From Paraglaciecola algarum (GTDB lineage Bacteria > Pseudomonadota > Gammaproteobacteria > Enterobacterales > Alteromonadaceae): a stretch of DNA of 64,000 bases. Shown here piece by piece: positions 53,762 to 62,459 of this stretch (position 1 is the first letter of the stretch; every line of letters starts with the position of its first letter). The notes beneath the pieces are model-generated. The model worked only from the letters and a program-made list of their open reading frames with translations. It did no database searches and was not told the origin of the DNA. The stretch is from assembly GCF_021532655.1 (NCBI RefSeq), contig NZ_JAKGAS010000001.1:372001-436000 (forward strand). The letters run 5' to 3'. The translations under genes were made by a program, and so were the position numbers.

Positions 53762-56452
53762 ATGAAAATGATAAAAACCAGTTTAGCGTTAGCATGTCTA
53801 GCGGCATTCACAAGTCAGTCGGTATTAGCTGATGAGGGCAGTATTCACGGGGCACTGATTGACAATAGTCAAACTAGCTTTGTAGAAGGGGCCGAAATCA
53901 CTATTAAAGAATTAGCACAAACTACGGTTTCTCGTCGTGACGGTAGTTTTCGTTTTGTTAACTTACCTGAAGGCAGTTACACCTTAGTGGTTAAGTATTT
54001 GGGTGTACCTACAATTGAAGTACCCGTTGCAGTTAAAGATGGCCAAATAGAACAACAAAAAATCACCTTACCTAGCGCAAACAAAGAAATAGATAACGTA
54101 GTGGTTTATGGAATGCGCCAAGGGCAAGCCAGCGCCATTAACCAACAAAGAATGGCAGACAGTTTAAAATCAATAGTATCAGCTGATGCAATTGGTCAAT
54201 TTCCAGATCATAACGCAGCTGAGGCCTTACAAAGATTACCTGGCTTATCTATCGAGCGTGATCAAGGCGAAGGCCGTTTTGTCGGTATTCGTGGTATTGA
54301 TCCAAACTTAAACAATGTCACTATTAATGGTGTGAATGTGCCTTCGCCTGAAGCGGGCGTGCGTTCAGTGGCTTTAGATGTGATCCCATCAGAGCTAATC
54401 CAAGGCTTAGAAGTGTCTAAATCTGTTACTTCAGATATGGATGCTGACGCTATTGGTGGTTCAATTGAAGTGAAAAGCCTAAGTGCTTTTGATCGCGAAG
54501 GCACGACAGCTAGTCTTAATGTGCAAGCCAGCCAAAATCAATTGCGTGCTAAAACCAGTCCTAAAGTTTCGGCAAGTGGAACTCACGTATTTAACGACGT
54601 ATTGGGTGTAGCAGGTGCTTTGTCTTATGCCAAACGAGATTTTGGTTCAGACAATATCGAAGCCAATGGCGATGACGAAATAGAGCAACGTTATTACAGT
54701 ATTTCTCGTGAAAGAATTGGTGCGGCGGTAAACTTTGACTACCGTCCTGATTTTAACAATCAATATTACTTACGTACCTTGTACAGTAGCTTTGCAGATG
54801 ATGAATATCGCATGGCCAATACTTTTGTATTCGATGGCGAAGATTCTGAAATAGAGCGTGGCAGTAAAGATCGTGAAGAAACCCAAACTATTTTCTCTGT
54901 AACAGCGGGTGCTGAGCATCAAAGAGATGAATGGTTAATTGAATATCAACTAGGTTATTCACAAGCAGACGAAGATGAGCCAGAAGCCCTTTATTACACC
55001 TTTGTGGGTGAAGAAATGGCTATCGATTCAGATATGCAAGGCCAAATTCCACACATTACGCAAGACGCTGCTGTGATGGATTTAAGTAACTATGAATTAG
55101 ATGAGGTAAGTTTTGAGGCTAACCTTGCTAAAGACACTGAAACCATGGCAAAAGTGGATTTCACTCGTGCTTGGGACATGCAAGGCAATACCTTTGAATT
55201 TAAGTTTGGTGCCAAATACCGTACTCGCGAAAAATCAGCTACCGCCAATATCTTTATCTATGACGGTGATTTTGATGATATTGATCCGGCAATGTTTGGC
55301 ACCAGCCAACCTGATTGGGGAATTGCTGATTTTGGCCCTGGCTTAGACAGAGCCGGCATGCGTAATTACTTTAAACAAAACCGTTCGAGTTTAGAGTTAG
55401 CTGAATTAGATTCTGAAGTAGAATCTAATGGCGCCTCGTTTGTGAATAACGAAGATATTTTTGCTGCATACGCCATGGGGCGTTTGGTGTGGCAAGACTT
55501 AACCCTAGTCGCGGGTTTACGTTTTGAAGATACAGATTTTAGTACCTCTGGCATGCGTGTTGAGTTGATTGAAGATGAGCAGCTTGATCTAGAAGAAGTA
55601 GTGAATACACCTTGGGAAGTGGCAAAAAGTTACGACCATATTTTACCTAGTATCAATGTGCGTTATGAATTTAGTGACAAGTTAATCGGTCGTGCGGCAT
55701 TTACTCAAACTATTTCTCGTCCTAAGTTTGAAGACTCAGCGGCTTTCCAAATTATTGAATCTAAAACAGAAGAAGACGACGGCGAGTTTGTTACCGAGCG
55801 TGAAGCTGAAGTGGGTAACCCAGAGCTTAAACCTTTTGAATCAGATAACTACGACCTAACGTTAGAGTACTACCCAGGTAACATAGGTGTGCTTTCAGCG
55901 GGTTATTTCCATAAAAACATCGACAACTTTGTGATTTTTGCCGATGTGTCTGATTTACCTCAGTGGGACGGTTTTGAAGAAGTCATGCAACCTATTAACG
56001 GTGAGTCAGCCAGTGTGAGTGGTGTTGAATTGTCTTGGGTGAAAGCCTTTGATAATGGCTTGTTGTTATCAACTAACGGTACTTTCTCAAGCTCAGATGC
56101 GGTGACCTTATTTGACGGTGAGCGTTACGAAACTTCATTACCTAATCAATCAGATAAAATTGGCAATGTGACACTTGGTTATGAAAGTAACTTATTAAGT
56201 TTACGCTTAACTATGACTTACAAAAGTGAAAACTTGGAAGAGATTGATGGTGATTTAATTCGTATGGAAGACGCGCACCAACAAGTTGATTTTACTAGTA
56301 AGTACTTCATCAATCAGGATATGCACCTATATTTTAATGCAGTGAATATCACTGATGAAGCTTTCTATCACTACTTTGACCAGCGTAATAATAATGCTCA
56401 ATACGAAAAGTACGGGCGTACTTTTGAAATTGGCTTTAGCTGGATCTTGTAG
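53762..56452 (+). CDS. TonB-dependent receptor with carboxypeptidase-regulatory-like N-terminus
   Basis: 896 residues. Signal peptide about 1-23 (SVLADE). Residues about 25-110 form a CarboxypepD_reg-like domain (GAEITIKELAQTTVSRRDGS), followed by a plug (IGQFPDHNAAEALQRLPGLS, RGIDPNLNNVTINGVNVPS) and a beta-barrel ending in GRTFEIGFSWIL. This is the TIGR01782 style of oligomer-uptake receptor. Its Pho box and position before an acid phosphatase and phytase suggest import of inositol phosphates or another phosphorylated compound. A strong terminator follows. Confidence 0.9.
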   Translation: MKMIKTSLALACLAAFTSQSVLADEGSIHGALIDNSQTSFVEGAEITIKELAQTTVSRRDGSFRFVNLPEGSYTLVVKYLGVPTIEVPVAVKDGQIEQQKITLPSANKEIDNVVVYGMRQGQASAINQQRMADSLKSIVSADAIGQFPDHNAAEALQRLPGLSIERDQGEGRFVGIRGIDPNLNNVTINGVNVPSPEAGVRSVALDVIPSELIQGLEVSKSVTSDMDADAIGGSIEVKSLSAFDREGTTASLNVQASQNQLRAKTSPKVSASGTHVFNDVLGVAGALSYAKRDFGSDNIEANGDDEIEQRYYSISRERIGAAVNFDYRPDFNNQYYLRTLYSSFADDEYRMANTFVFDGEDSEIERGSKDREETQTIFSVTAGAEHQRDEWLIEYQLGYSQADEDEPEALYYTFVGEEMAIDSDMQGQIPHITQDAAVMDLSNYELDEVSFEANLAKDTETMAKVDFTRAWDMQGNTFEFKFGAKYRTREKSATANIFIYDGDFDDIDPAMFGTSQPDWGIADFGPGLDRAGMRNYFKQNRSSLELAELDSEVESNGASFVNNEDIFAAYAMGRLVWQDLTLVAGLRFEDTDFSTSGMRVELIEDEQLDLEEVVNTPWEVAKSYDHILPSINVRYEFSDKLIGRAAFTQTISRPKFEDSAAFQIIESKTEEDDGEFVTEREAEVGNPELKPFESDNYDLTLEYYPGNIGVLSAGYFHKNIDNFVIFADVSDLPQWDGFEEVMQPINGESASVSGVELSWVKAFDNGLLLSTNGTFSSSDAVTLFDGERYETSLPNQSDKIGNVTLGYESNLLSLRLTMTYKSENLEEIDGDLIRMEDAHQQVDFTSKYFINQDMHLYFNAVNITDEAFYHYFDQRNNNAQYEKYGRTFEIGFSWIL

Positions 56453-56482
56453 AGCCTAAAACTAAAGGCATTAAATGAAAAC

Positions 56483-56516
56483 GAGCATTCAAATCTTGAA
56501 TGCTCATTTTATTTTT
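56483..56516 (+). terminator. Rho-independent terminator after the phosphate TonB receptor
   Basis: Perfect 10-bp arms GAGCATTCAA (56483-56492) and TTGAATGCTC (56496-56505), three-base loop, then ATTTTATTTTT. Confidence 0.9.
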
Positions 56517-56585
56517 AGGTGTAATAGATAAAAGTAAAACTGGCCTTTGTGATTGGTTTTTTAAGGTCAGTTAGTTGGAGAAGTA

Positions 56586-57554
56586 ATGTTAATTCGTGGT
56601 TTTATGTTATTGGTTTTGTCTGTATTTACCCTGCACTTAGGGGCAAAACAGCTACATGATGAGAAGTATTATCAAACACACCAAGTGCAAAATTTAGCTG
56701 TTCCAGATGATAGTTTACATTTTTTAGTGTTAGGTGATTGGGGCAGAAATGGCCATTATCAGCAGGTACCAGTGGCTGACATGATGGATGTGGTCATGTA
56801 CCAAATGGACGGTGAATTTATCACCACTACAGGTGATAACTTTTATTCTAAAGGGGTAGCATCTGTGGATGACCCGTACTGGCAGACCTCGTTCGAGCAG
56901 GTTTATCATGGGCCAAATTTATTTAAAGACTGGTATCCCACTTTAGGAAATCATGATTATGCCGGAAATTGGCAAGCCCAAATAGATTATACCCAGCGCA
57001 GTCGTCGCTGGGTGTTTCCTGCACCTTATTATGCAAAAACATTTGCAGCTGGGGATAATTCACAAGTATTGATCTTGTTTATCGACAGCAACCCGCTAAA
57101 TCCAGAATATAAAACTCGGGCTAAATATGCTTCTACCCAAACCCAAGACAGTGAAAAACAATTGCGTTGGATGAAGGAAAAATTAGCTAATTCAACCGCT
57201 AAATGGAATATCGTGATTGGCCATCATCCTTTGTATTCCAGTGGTAAACGTTATGGAAAAACAAGCGGTATCCAGCAGGTGTTAGAGCCAATTTTTGAAA
57301 AGCATAAAATAGATGCCTACTTTGCCGGCCATGAACATGACTTACAGCATAATCGAGCACAAGGTAAAACAGTCGAACATTTTGTGTCGGGAGCAGGATC
57401 TGAATTACGTCCAGTTGGGCAACGAGAATTTACCCAATTTGCTAAAAGTGAAGCGGGTTTTTTAACTGTGTCGGTTAACGACAATAATCTGTTAGTACAG
57501 TTTATCAGTGCAGTTGGTCAACGTATTTATCATTACAATATTCACAAGGATTAA
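56586..57554 (+). CDS. Secreted purple acid phosphatase-like metallophosphoesterase
   Basis: 322 residues with a signal peptide (about 1-20). Metal-binding motifs in order: VLGDWGRNGHYQ, TTGDNFYSKG, TLGNHDYAGN, VIGHHPLYSSG and AGHEHDLQH, matching tartrate-resistant/purple acid phosphatases. It would remove phosphate from organic esters in the periplasm. It lies two bases before the phytase gene and after a terminator, suggesting a two-gene unit that may be driven by its own promoter or read-through from the Pho-controlled receptor. Confidence 0.9.
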   Translation: MLIRGFMLLVLSVFTLHLGAKQLHDEKYYQTHQVQNLAVPDDSLHFLVLGDWGRNGHYQQVPVADMMDVVMYQMDGEFITTTGDNFYSKGVASVDDPYWQTSFEQVYHGPNLFKDWYPTLGNHDYAGNWQAQIDYTQRSRRWVFPAPYYAKTFAAGDNSQVLILFIDSNPLNPEYKTRAKYASTQTQDSEKQLRWMKEKLANSTAKWNIVIGHHPLYSSGKRYGKTSGIQQVLEPIFEKHKIDAYFAGHEHDLQHNRAQGKTVEHFVSGAGSELRPVGQREFTQFAKSEAGFLTVSVNDNNLLVQFISAVGQRIYHYNIHKD

Positions 57555-57556
57555 TC

Positions 57557-59569
57557 ATGAAGTCACTTTATTTAGGTTTGATTGGCCTTGGCTTGTTAGC
57601 GGGTTGTCAAACCGTTCCAGCACAATTAGATACAAGTGGTGCGTTAAGTCTTAGCACTCAAGTTGCGTCATTAGACGCTGCTAGCAAGAATAATATAACT
57701 GGCAAATCTGCCACCCCAGTTATGTATAACAAGCAAACGTATTGGTTGTTAACTAGTGAGAGCCAAGGTGTGGTATTAACCGATGCTAATGGCAAAGTGC
57801 TCAGTTTATTTGCTGGCAATATGGAAGCTCTTGATTGGCGTGACAATATTCAAATTGGTGATAAAAGTTACGGCATGATCACTACACTTGATAATGACTC
57901 AGGTCAAATTTTAGTATTAGGCTTAGATTGGCAAAACAAACAACTGTCTTTATTAAAAACCTTAGCCAAAACCGATGCGCAAGTAGAAGCGGTATGTTGG
58001 TATAAAATGCCTCAAGGGCACTTGTCTGTATTTATCGCCAATACTTTAGGCTCTATTGAGCAGCGTATTCTTGTTGATGGCAAACGTCATAGTTTAGTTG
58101 ATCAAAAGGTTCACGACTTTATTGGCGCCCCCGAAACCAAAGCCTGTGCAGTGGATGACACTAGCGCAAGCTTGTATGTGGTTGAAGCCAACATAGGTGT
58201 ATGGCGTTACTCCGCTGATCCCGAGTCAGAGCTTTATCGTGATTTGGTTTCAGCCACTAAACCTTTTGGGTCTATTGACGGTGAAGTGACAGATGTTGAG
58301 GTGTTAACCAATGGCGATCTATTAATCAGTGCCCCTGAGCAACAAGGACTTTGGCTTGTTGATATCAGTCGTTTTAATAAAAATCGCATTAATAAAAGTA
58401 GCTTTAATAAAAGTGAGCAGGCTTATGCTACTTATATTCAGTTAAAAGGATCTGAAAAGCCTGAAACAGTCAGTGCGCTACAACAAGGTTCTAGTTTATT
58501 GTTAGGTTTATATGACGATGAAACTGAGCAATATTTTACGGCCGAGGTAACATTAGACTTACCCGTAAGACTAGCTAAGCAGGATCCTATTGAAAGTATC
58601 ACGGCATTTTCCCAGACTGATCCCGTATCTGCTTTTGGTGATGCCGCAGACGACCCAGCCATTTGGGTAAACTCAGCCAATCCACAACAAAGCCGCGTGT
58701 TAGGCACCAACAAAAAACAAGGTATGTTGCTATATGATCTGCAAGGTAATTTGTTGCAACAGGTGAATATCGGCCGGGTTAACAATGTTGACTTACGTTA
58801 TGGATTTTCTTTGGGGAGTAACACCTTTGATATCGCCGCTGCCAGTAATCGCACCACTAAGAGCATTAGTTTGTTTGCAATCCAGCCAGACGGCGGTGAG
58901 ATTACATTTATATCAGATATTCCCACTGATTTAGGTGATGTGTATGGTTTATGTATGTATCAACAACAAGATAAATATTATGTGTTTATTAATGATACAG
59001 ACGGACGCTATCAGCAGTACTTGTTAGTACCTGACAATAATCAAATTAACGGTAGGTTAGTTAGAGAGTTTCAAGTGCCAAGTCAACCAGAAGGTTGTGT
59101 AGCGGATGATTTGAATCAACAACTTTATTTTGGTGAAGAGTCCACAGGTATTTGGCAAGTAACAGCTGAGCCTGTTGATCAAGAAGCTAATTTAATTGCG
59201 ATTACCTCAGACACCTTTGTGGCCGATGTAGAAGGCATGGGAATTTATCATATGGACGGTAAGCGTTATTTAGTGGCTTCAAGCCAAGGAAATAACAGTT
59301 TTGGGGTGTTTGCCCTTGATCAAGACAACCAATATTTAGGTAGCTTCAGAATTGATATGGATCTACAAAATAGAGTGGATGGGGTATCTGAAACCGACGG
59401 CTTAGAGATCACCCAAAGAAGCTTAGGAGCAGTGCTACCAGACGGTTTACTTGTGGTACAAGACGGTCGAAACCGTTTAACCGATGCGCCACAAAACTTT
59501 AAATTAGTTGATGGCACTTTGGTTAAACAACTAATAAAAGGCTGGTTAAAAGAATCGTTACAAGAGTAG
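57557..59569 (+). CDS. Beta-propeller phytase lipoprotein with two tandem domains
   Basis: 670 residues. Lipobox LLAGCQ with Cys about 17. The C-terminal half (about 350-660) is a beta-propeller phytase: DAADDPAIWV, RVLGTNKKQGMLLYDLQG, NNVDLRYGF, AASNRTTKSISLF and the EGCVADD and ADVEGMGIY segments that bind calcium and phosphate. The N-terminal half is a second, more diverged propeller, an arrangement known from dual-domain phytases where it improves catalysis. It hydrolyses inositol hexakisphosphate stepwise. Two bases after the acid phosphatase. Confidence 0.9.
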   Translation: MKSLYLGLIGLGLLAGCQTVPAQLDTSGALSLSTQVASLDAASKNNITGKSATPVMYNKQTYWLLTSESQGVVLTDANGKVLSLFAGNMEALDWRDNIQIGDKSYGMITTLDNDSGQILVLGLDWQNKQLSLLKTLAKTDAQVEAVCWYKMPQGHLSVFIANTLGSIEQRILVDGKRHSLVDQKVHDFIGAPETKACAVDDTSASLYVVEANIGVWRYSADPESELYRDLVSATKPFGSIDGEVTDVEVLTNGDLLISAPEQQGLWLVDISRFNKNRINKSSFNKSEQAYATYIQLKGSEKPETVSALQQGSSLLLGLYDDETEQYFTAEVTLDLPVRLAKQDPIESITAFSQTDPVSAFGDAADDPAIWVNSANPQQSRVLGTNKKQGMLLYDLQGNLLQQVNIGRVNNVDLRYGFSLGSNTFDIAAASNRTTKSISLFAIQPDGGEITFISDIPTDLGDVYGLCMYQQQDKYYVFINDTDGRYQQYLLVPDNNQINGRLVREFQVPSQPEGCVADDLNQQLYFGEESTGIWQVTAEPVDQEANLIAITSDTFVADVEGMGIYHMDGKRYLVASSQGNNSFGVFALDQDNQYLGSFRIDMDLQNRVDGVSETDGLEITQRSLGAVLPDGLLVVQDGRNRLTDAPQNFKLVDGTLVKQLIKGWLKESLQE

Positions 59570-59797
59570 TTAAAAGAGCAGGTATAAAATAGTTATAAGA
59601 AAATAACACTTGGTTGGAAATTAAATGTGATGAATTAGCACTAGGTCCTTAGCTTAAGTGCTAATTCTACGTATTTAGATTTATAGCTTGGCTACTAGAA
59701 AACCGCGCTAATTGTACAATCTCTAATCAGTTAGTTAGCTGCAATCATATTATCAATTGCAAAGCCTTAAAAAATAAGTAAACTCCCCAGCTCAAGT
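59570..59797. other. Intergenic region before tRNA-Pro
   Basis: Only short frames. It presumably contains the tRNA promoter, though no clear -35/-10 can be chosen. No terminator is apparent after the phytase gene. Confidence 0.4.
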
Positions 59798-59874
59798 CGG
59801 TGTGTAGCGCAGCTTGGTAGCGCACTTCGCTGGGGGCGAAGGGGTCGTAGGTTCGAATCCTATCACACCGACCA
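59798..59874 (+). tRNA. tRNA-Pro(GGG)
   Basis: 77 nt with encoded CCA. Acceptor CGGTGTG pairs with CACACCG. The anticodon arm CTTCG/CGAAG holds loop CTGGGGG, anticodon GGG. The T-arm is GTAGGTTCGAATCCTAT. It is intact and heads a series of broken copies. Confidence 0.96.
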
Positions 59875-59917
59875 TTTATCTATTATCTCCTGTCTATATT
59901 TTCAATCTCATCACTTC

Positions 59918-59995
59918 AGATTAAGCGCTACTTGGTAGCGGCAGTTTTGGCTGGGGGCAAAGGGGTCATAGGTTCGAATCCTATCACACCGACCA
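59918..59995 (+). pseudogene. Pseudo-tRNA-Pro, broken copy 1
   Basis: From 59930 onwards this follows tRNA-Pro: GCGCTACTTGGTAGCG (D-arm), CTGGGGGC, then a perfect T-arm and 3' acceptor strand ATCCTATCACACCGACCA. The 5' acceptor strand is lost (no CGGTGTG) and the anticodon stem has a one-base insertion, so it cannot fold as a functional tRNA. It may be a tandem duplicate decayed at its 5' end, or an element junction. Confidence 0.75.
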
Positions 59996-60062
59996 TTTAT
60001 CTATTCTTCCTCGATATTCTTTAAAGTTAAATCCAGCATCATATTCTAATTGAACCGAAGAC

Positions 60063-60235
60063 ATGAGCGCGAAGCGGTCACGTCGTATTCACAATATTGT
60101 CTGGAACAATATTATTCAATACATCCATGTATTTCACGTGCTTAGCAAGCCCCTATGGGGTTCTGATTTGTTCCAACAAATCTTGGTGAGCGTGCGAAGC
60201 GCGGCCCGTAGGGAGGAGTACAGGATGTACGGAAT
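60063..60235. repeat. Hairpin-rich insert between tRNA-Pro copies
   Basis: About 170 bases with several short palindromes: ACAATATTGT-like near 60090, AATACAT-CC-ATGTATT near 60118-60133, CCCCTATGGGG near 60150, and TACAGGATGTA near 60219. Short hairpins with ATCC-type loops also occur in the two structured repeats at 6450 and 24180. It appears to be an extragenic repeat inserted in the array. Family not recognised. Confidence 0.4.
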
Positions 60236-60236
60236 A

Positions 60237-60255
60237 AATCCTATCACACCGACCA
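60237..60255 (+). repeat. Isolated tRNA-Pro 3' end
   Basis: A 19-base copy of the tRNA-Pro 3' end (AATCCTATCACACCGACCA) with none of the rest of the tRNA. It is followed by about 43 bases, TTATTATCTCCTGTC onward, nearly identical to those after the intact tRNA (59883 onward), so the block 60253-60375 repeats 59872-59995. Confidence 0.75.
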
Positions 60256-60297
60256 TTTAATTATTATCTCCTGTCTATATTTTCAATCTCATCACTT

Positions 60298-60375
60298 AAG
60301 ATTAAGCGCTACTTAGTAGCGGTATATTTGGCTGTGGGCGACGGGCCGTAGGCTTGGATCCTATCGCATCGACTA
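60298..60375 (+). pseudogene. Pseudo-tRNA-Pro, broken copy 2
   Basis: Aligns with 59918-59995 but is more diverged: TACTTAGTAGCG for the D-arm, TGTGGGCG in the anticodon loop, and ATCCTATCGCATCGACTA at the end. Non-functional. Increasing divergence with distance from the intact tRNA suggests successive duplications. Confidence 0.7.
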
Positions 60376-60794
60376 AATTTAAAGGCCTTCAGAGCCGAGT
60401 GTTAATTTCTTACTATCCTTTTCATAAATGTGTCCCCACTTATGTGTCCAGTTTTTGTGAAATGATGCTCTCCAATGGTTATCGGTAATTTTGATCGTTT
60501 CAAAGTATATCAAGCCTTTATGGTACATCTAATAAGTGTCATTCCTTTGCCTATAGTAAGTATGAAACTAGCAGCTTTTGATTTTGGAAAAGAATAAGTT
60601 AGGAAGTCCCACAGTATTCTAACCAACACGTTTAGCTGGTGGGACGTATCATGCCCAATTATGCAGAGTGTAAAGAGCCGCTAAAAATTAATGGGGCTGG
60701 TGTGAGGTTTGATGCTCTAGGAGGTGAAACTTCAATTATTAATGCCCATATTCTAAGCCTTACAGCAGAGATGAGAGTTTTGTTGTTTTTGCTT
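60376..60794. other. Non-coding or relic region downstream of the tRNA-Pro array
   Basis: About 420 bases with no reading frame I can assign. A 60-codon frame from 60639 has no recognisable family, and an inverted repeat (GTCCCACAG... CTGGTGGGAC) lies near 60607-60646. It might hold remnants of integrated elements. Confidence 0.4.
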
Positions 60795-61988
60795 TTATTT
60801 ACGGGGGGCCCATGCTTTTCTAGGCTTAGACTCTTTTTTTGACAGAGATAAATACTTTCTGCCGAAATAAACAACTGTAGGAAATATTATTGCTCCACAT
60901 AACCACTGCCAGTTGTTTCCTAAAAAGTTACTGATACGAGCAATAAGCCCTTCGGTTATTTTTATATCGTAAGTATCTTTGTTCAAAACCCTCGGTGTTT
61001 CGAATCCGTCAACTTTAAGAAGTGCGTAAATTAAAGCGGTAACCTGTTCGTCGCCTCCTTTTAAAGGGGTCATGTTCCAACTCCAAGTAGTGGTATTGGT
61101 TCCTGATACAAATTGAACAGGATCCTCAATTGTTTCAATTTTGAAGTGTAAATCTTTGGCCTTGAGCTCCACTTTCATTCTATTCGAGAGTGTTATTTTT
61201 TTGACTAAAGGATTTTCGTTATTACTAAACTTTTCTTCGATTATGCTAGTTTGGTATGGGGTAAGAGTATAAATGGGCGTTATAGGTTTTCTAATTTCAA
61301 TCTCCAAGGGAATTTTCAGCTGTCCTAGCCCAGAACTAACTGCCGTTAATATTTTATCCACTTCAAGAAGAGCATGTTTGGGGGAGAAAGTAGGTGATTC
61401 TATTAGTTTGATAGTTTGTAGCTTTTTATTCTGGTTTTCCTCAATTAATTTAGATAACTCGTTTGCTTTGCTTAATGTTTGTTCTGCTTGTCGCTCAAGT
61501 CGGCGAGCTTGTCCTGAAAACGCTTTAGCTTCTTCTCGCAGTACGTAACATTTTCCAGAATTGCATATTGGCTGGATACTACATAACTTTCCTATGGGGC
61601 ATCGCCCAACCATTAGCCTTGACGCCTCCCTATCCTTTGAACGTGCAATAGCCTTTTTATCAAGTGCTTTTTTTGATAAGTCTGAAACCTTATTTTCTAG
61701 CTGTTGATACGTTTTGTGGTCATTTTCTAGACTATCATCCAACAATTTTAATTTTGCTTGAACGTCAGTAAGTTCCTTTTCATAAAGAATATTTAATAGT
61801 TCAGGCAAGCTGAAATCAGAATTAGAAGCTGTGTTATTCAGTGAATTGTTATCCGTTTTGGCGGACACTAAGTGCGATGTAAAGGCCAGTACAAGCAAAG
61901 CGTAAATAAATGGGCGTAGATATTTACTCCAAAAGCGTAAAAATAACGTAAAAGGCAAGGTCGCGCGCTTTAAAGTTAGTGATTTCAT
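60795..61988 (-). CDS. Orphan membrane protein with coiled coil, function unknown
   Basis: 397 residues. Signal peptide or signal anchor about 25-43 (YALLVLAFTSHLVSA). Then long helical coiled coils (about 60-120 and 150-200) separated by a four-Cys segment with CPIGKLC and CNSGKC. A beta-rich domain follows, with the Trp-rich TTTWSWNMTPLKGGDEQ, and one C-terminal membrane helix (about 358-376) with a positively charged tail. No family recognised; the W-x-W-x-M-x-P region followed by a membrane helix occurs in some bacterial conflict-type membrane proteins, from memory and unproven. Confidence 0.6.
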   Translation of the reverse strand: MKSLTLKRATLPFTLFLRFWSKYLRPFIYALLVLAFTSHLVSAKTDNNSLNNTASNSDFSLPELLNILYEKELTDVQAKLKLLDDSLENDHKTYQQLENKVSDLSKKALDKKAIARSKDREASRLMVGRCPIGKLCSIQPICNSGKCYVLREEAKAFSGQARRLERQAEQTLSKANELSKLIEENQNKKLQTIKLIESPTFSPKHALLEVDKILTAVSSGLGQLKIPLEIEIRKPITPIYTLTPYQTSIIEEKFSNNENPLVKKITLSNRMKVELKAKDLHFKIETIEDPVQFVSGTNTTTWSWNMTPLKGGDEQVTALIYALLKVDGFETPRVLNKDTYDIKITEGLIARISNFLGNNWQWLCGAIIFPTVVYFGRKYLSLSKKESKPRKAWAPRK

Positions 61989-62459
61989 ATTGAGCTCAAA
62001 ATTTCAATCCATGAATGAAAATGAGTATACGACCATTAAATGAGTTGTGCAAAAAACAGACTGTTTTAATCGGGGGAGGTATGAAATCTTATTCACTTGA
62101 TAGAGTCTGATAACTATTTTAGATCTTAAGTCTTATTACAGCCGATTGTTTTATAACCACTTTACAACCGGTTATTAACCTTAATGCGCATGGCGGGTTA
62201 TGGTTTTAGTCTTTTTAAGTCATTTACATTTACACTAACAATTGTTACATGTATGATAACCGATAACCTGATTAGGTGGTCTGGCCTTAATAAATAATTG
62301 AAGGTCAGGCAATGAGTAAGGACCATTCTTGGCTGACATGAGTGAGAAAAAATTTAGCATCGCAATGTTTGGCGAATACGTGGGTATCGAGCATATTCAA
62401 CTCCATAAATATGCAATTATCCATCGAAAGATTAATCTAGTAGTAGGAGCGATAGACCA
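61989..62459. other. Intergenic region before second TRAP operon
   Basis: About 470 bases. A 41-codon frame (62338-62463) ends on the start of the next gene with an ATGA overlap, and a nine-codon frame (62311-62341) overlaps it in the same way. They could be a leader or chance; no family likeness. The ribosome binding site TAGGAG for the TRAP gene is at 62444-62449. Confidence 0.4.

Noticed and set aside
60639-60842. 67-codon frame downstream of the tRNA-Pro array
   Set aside because: No family match; it overlaps the 3' end of the opposite-strand gene and has a composition shift halfway.
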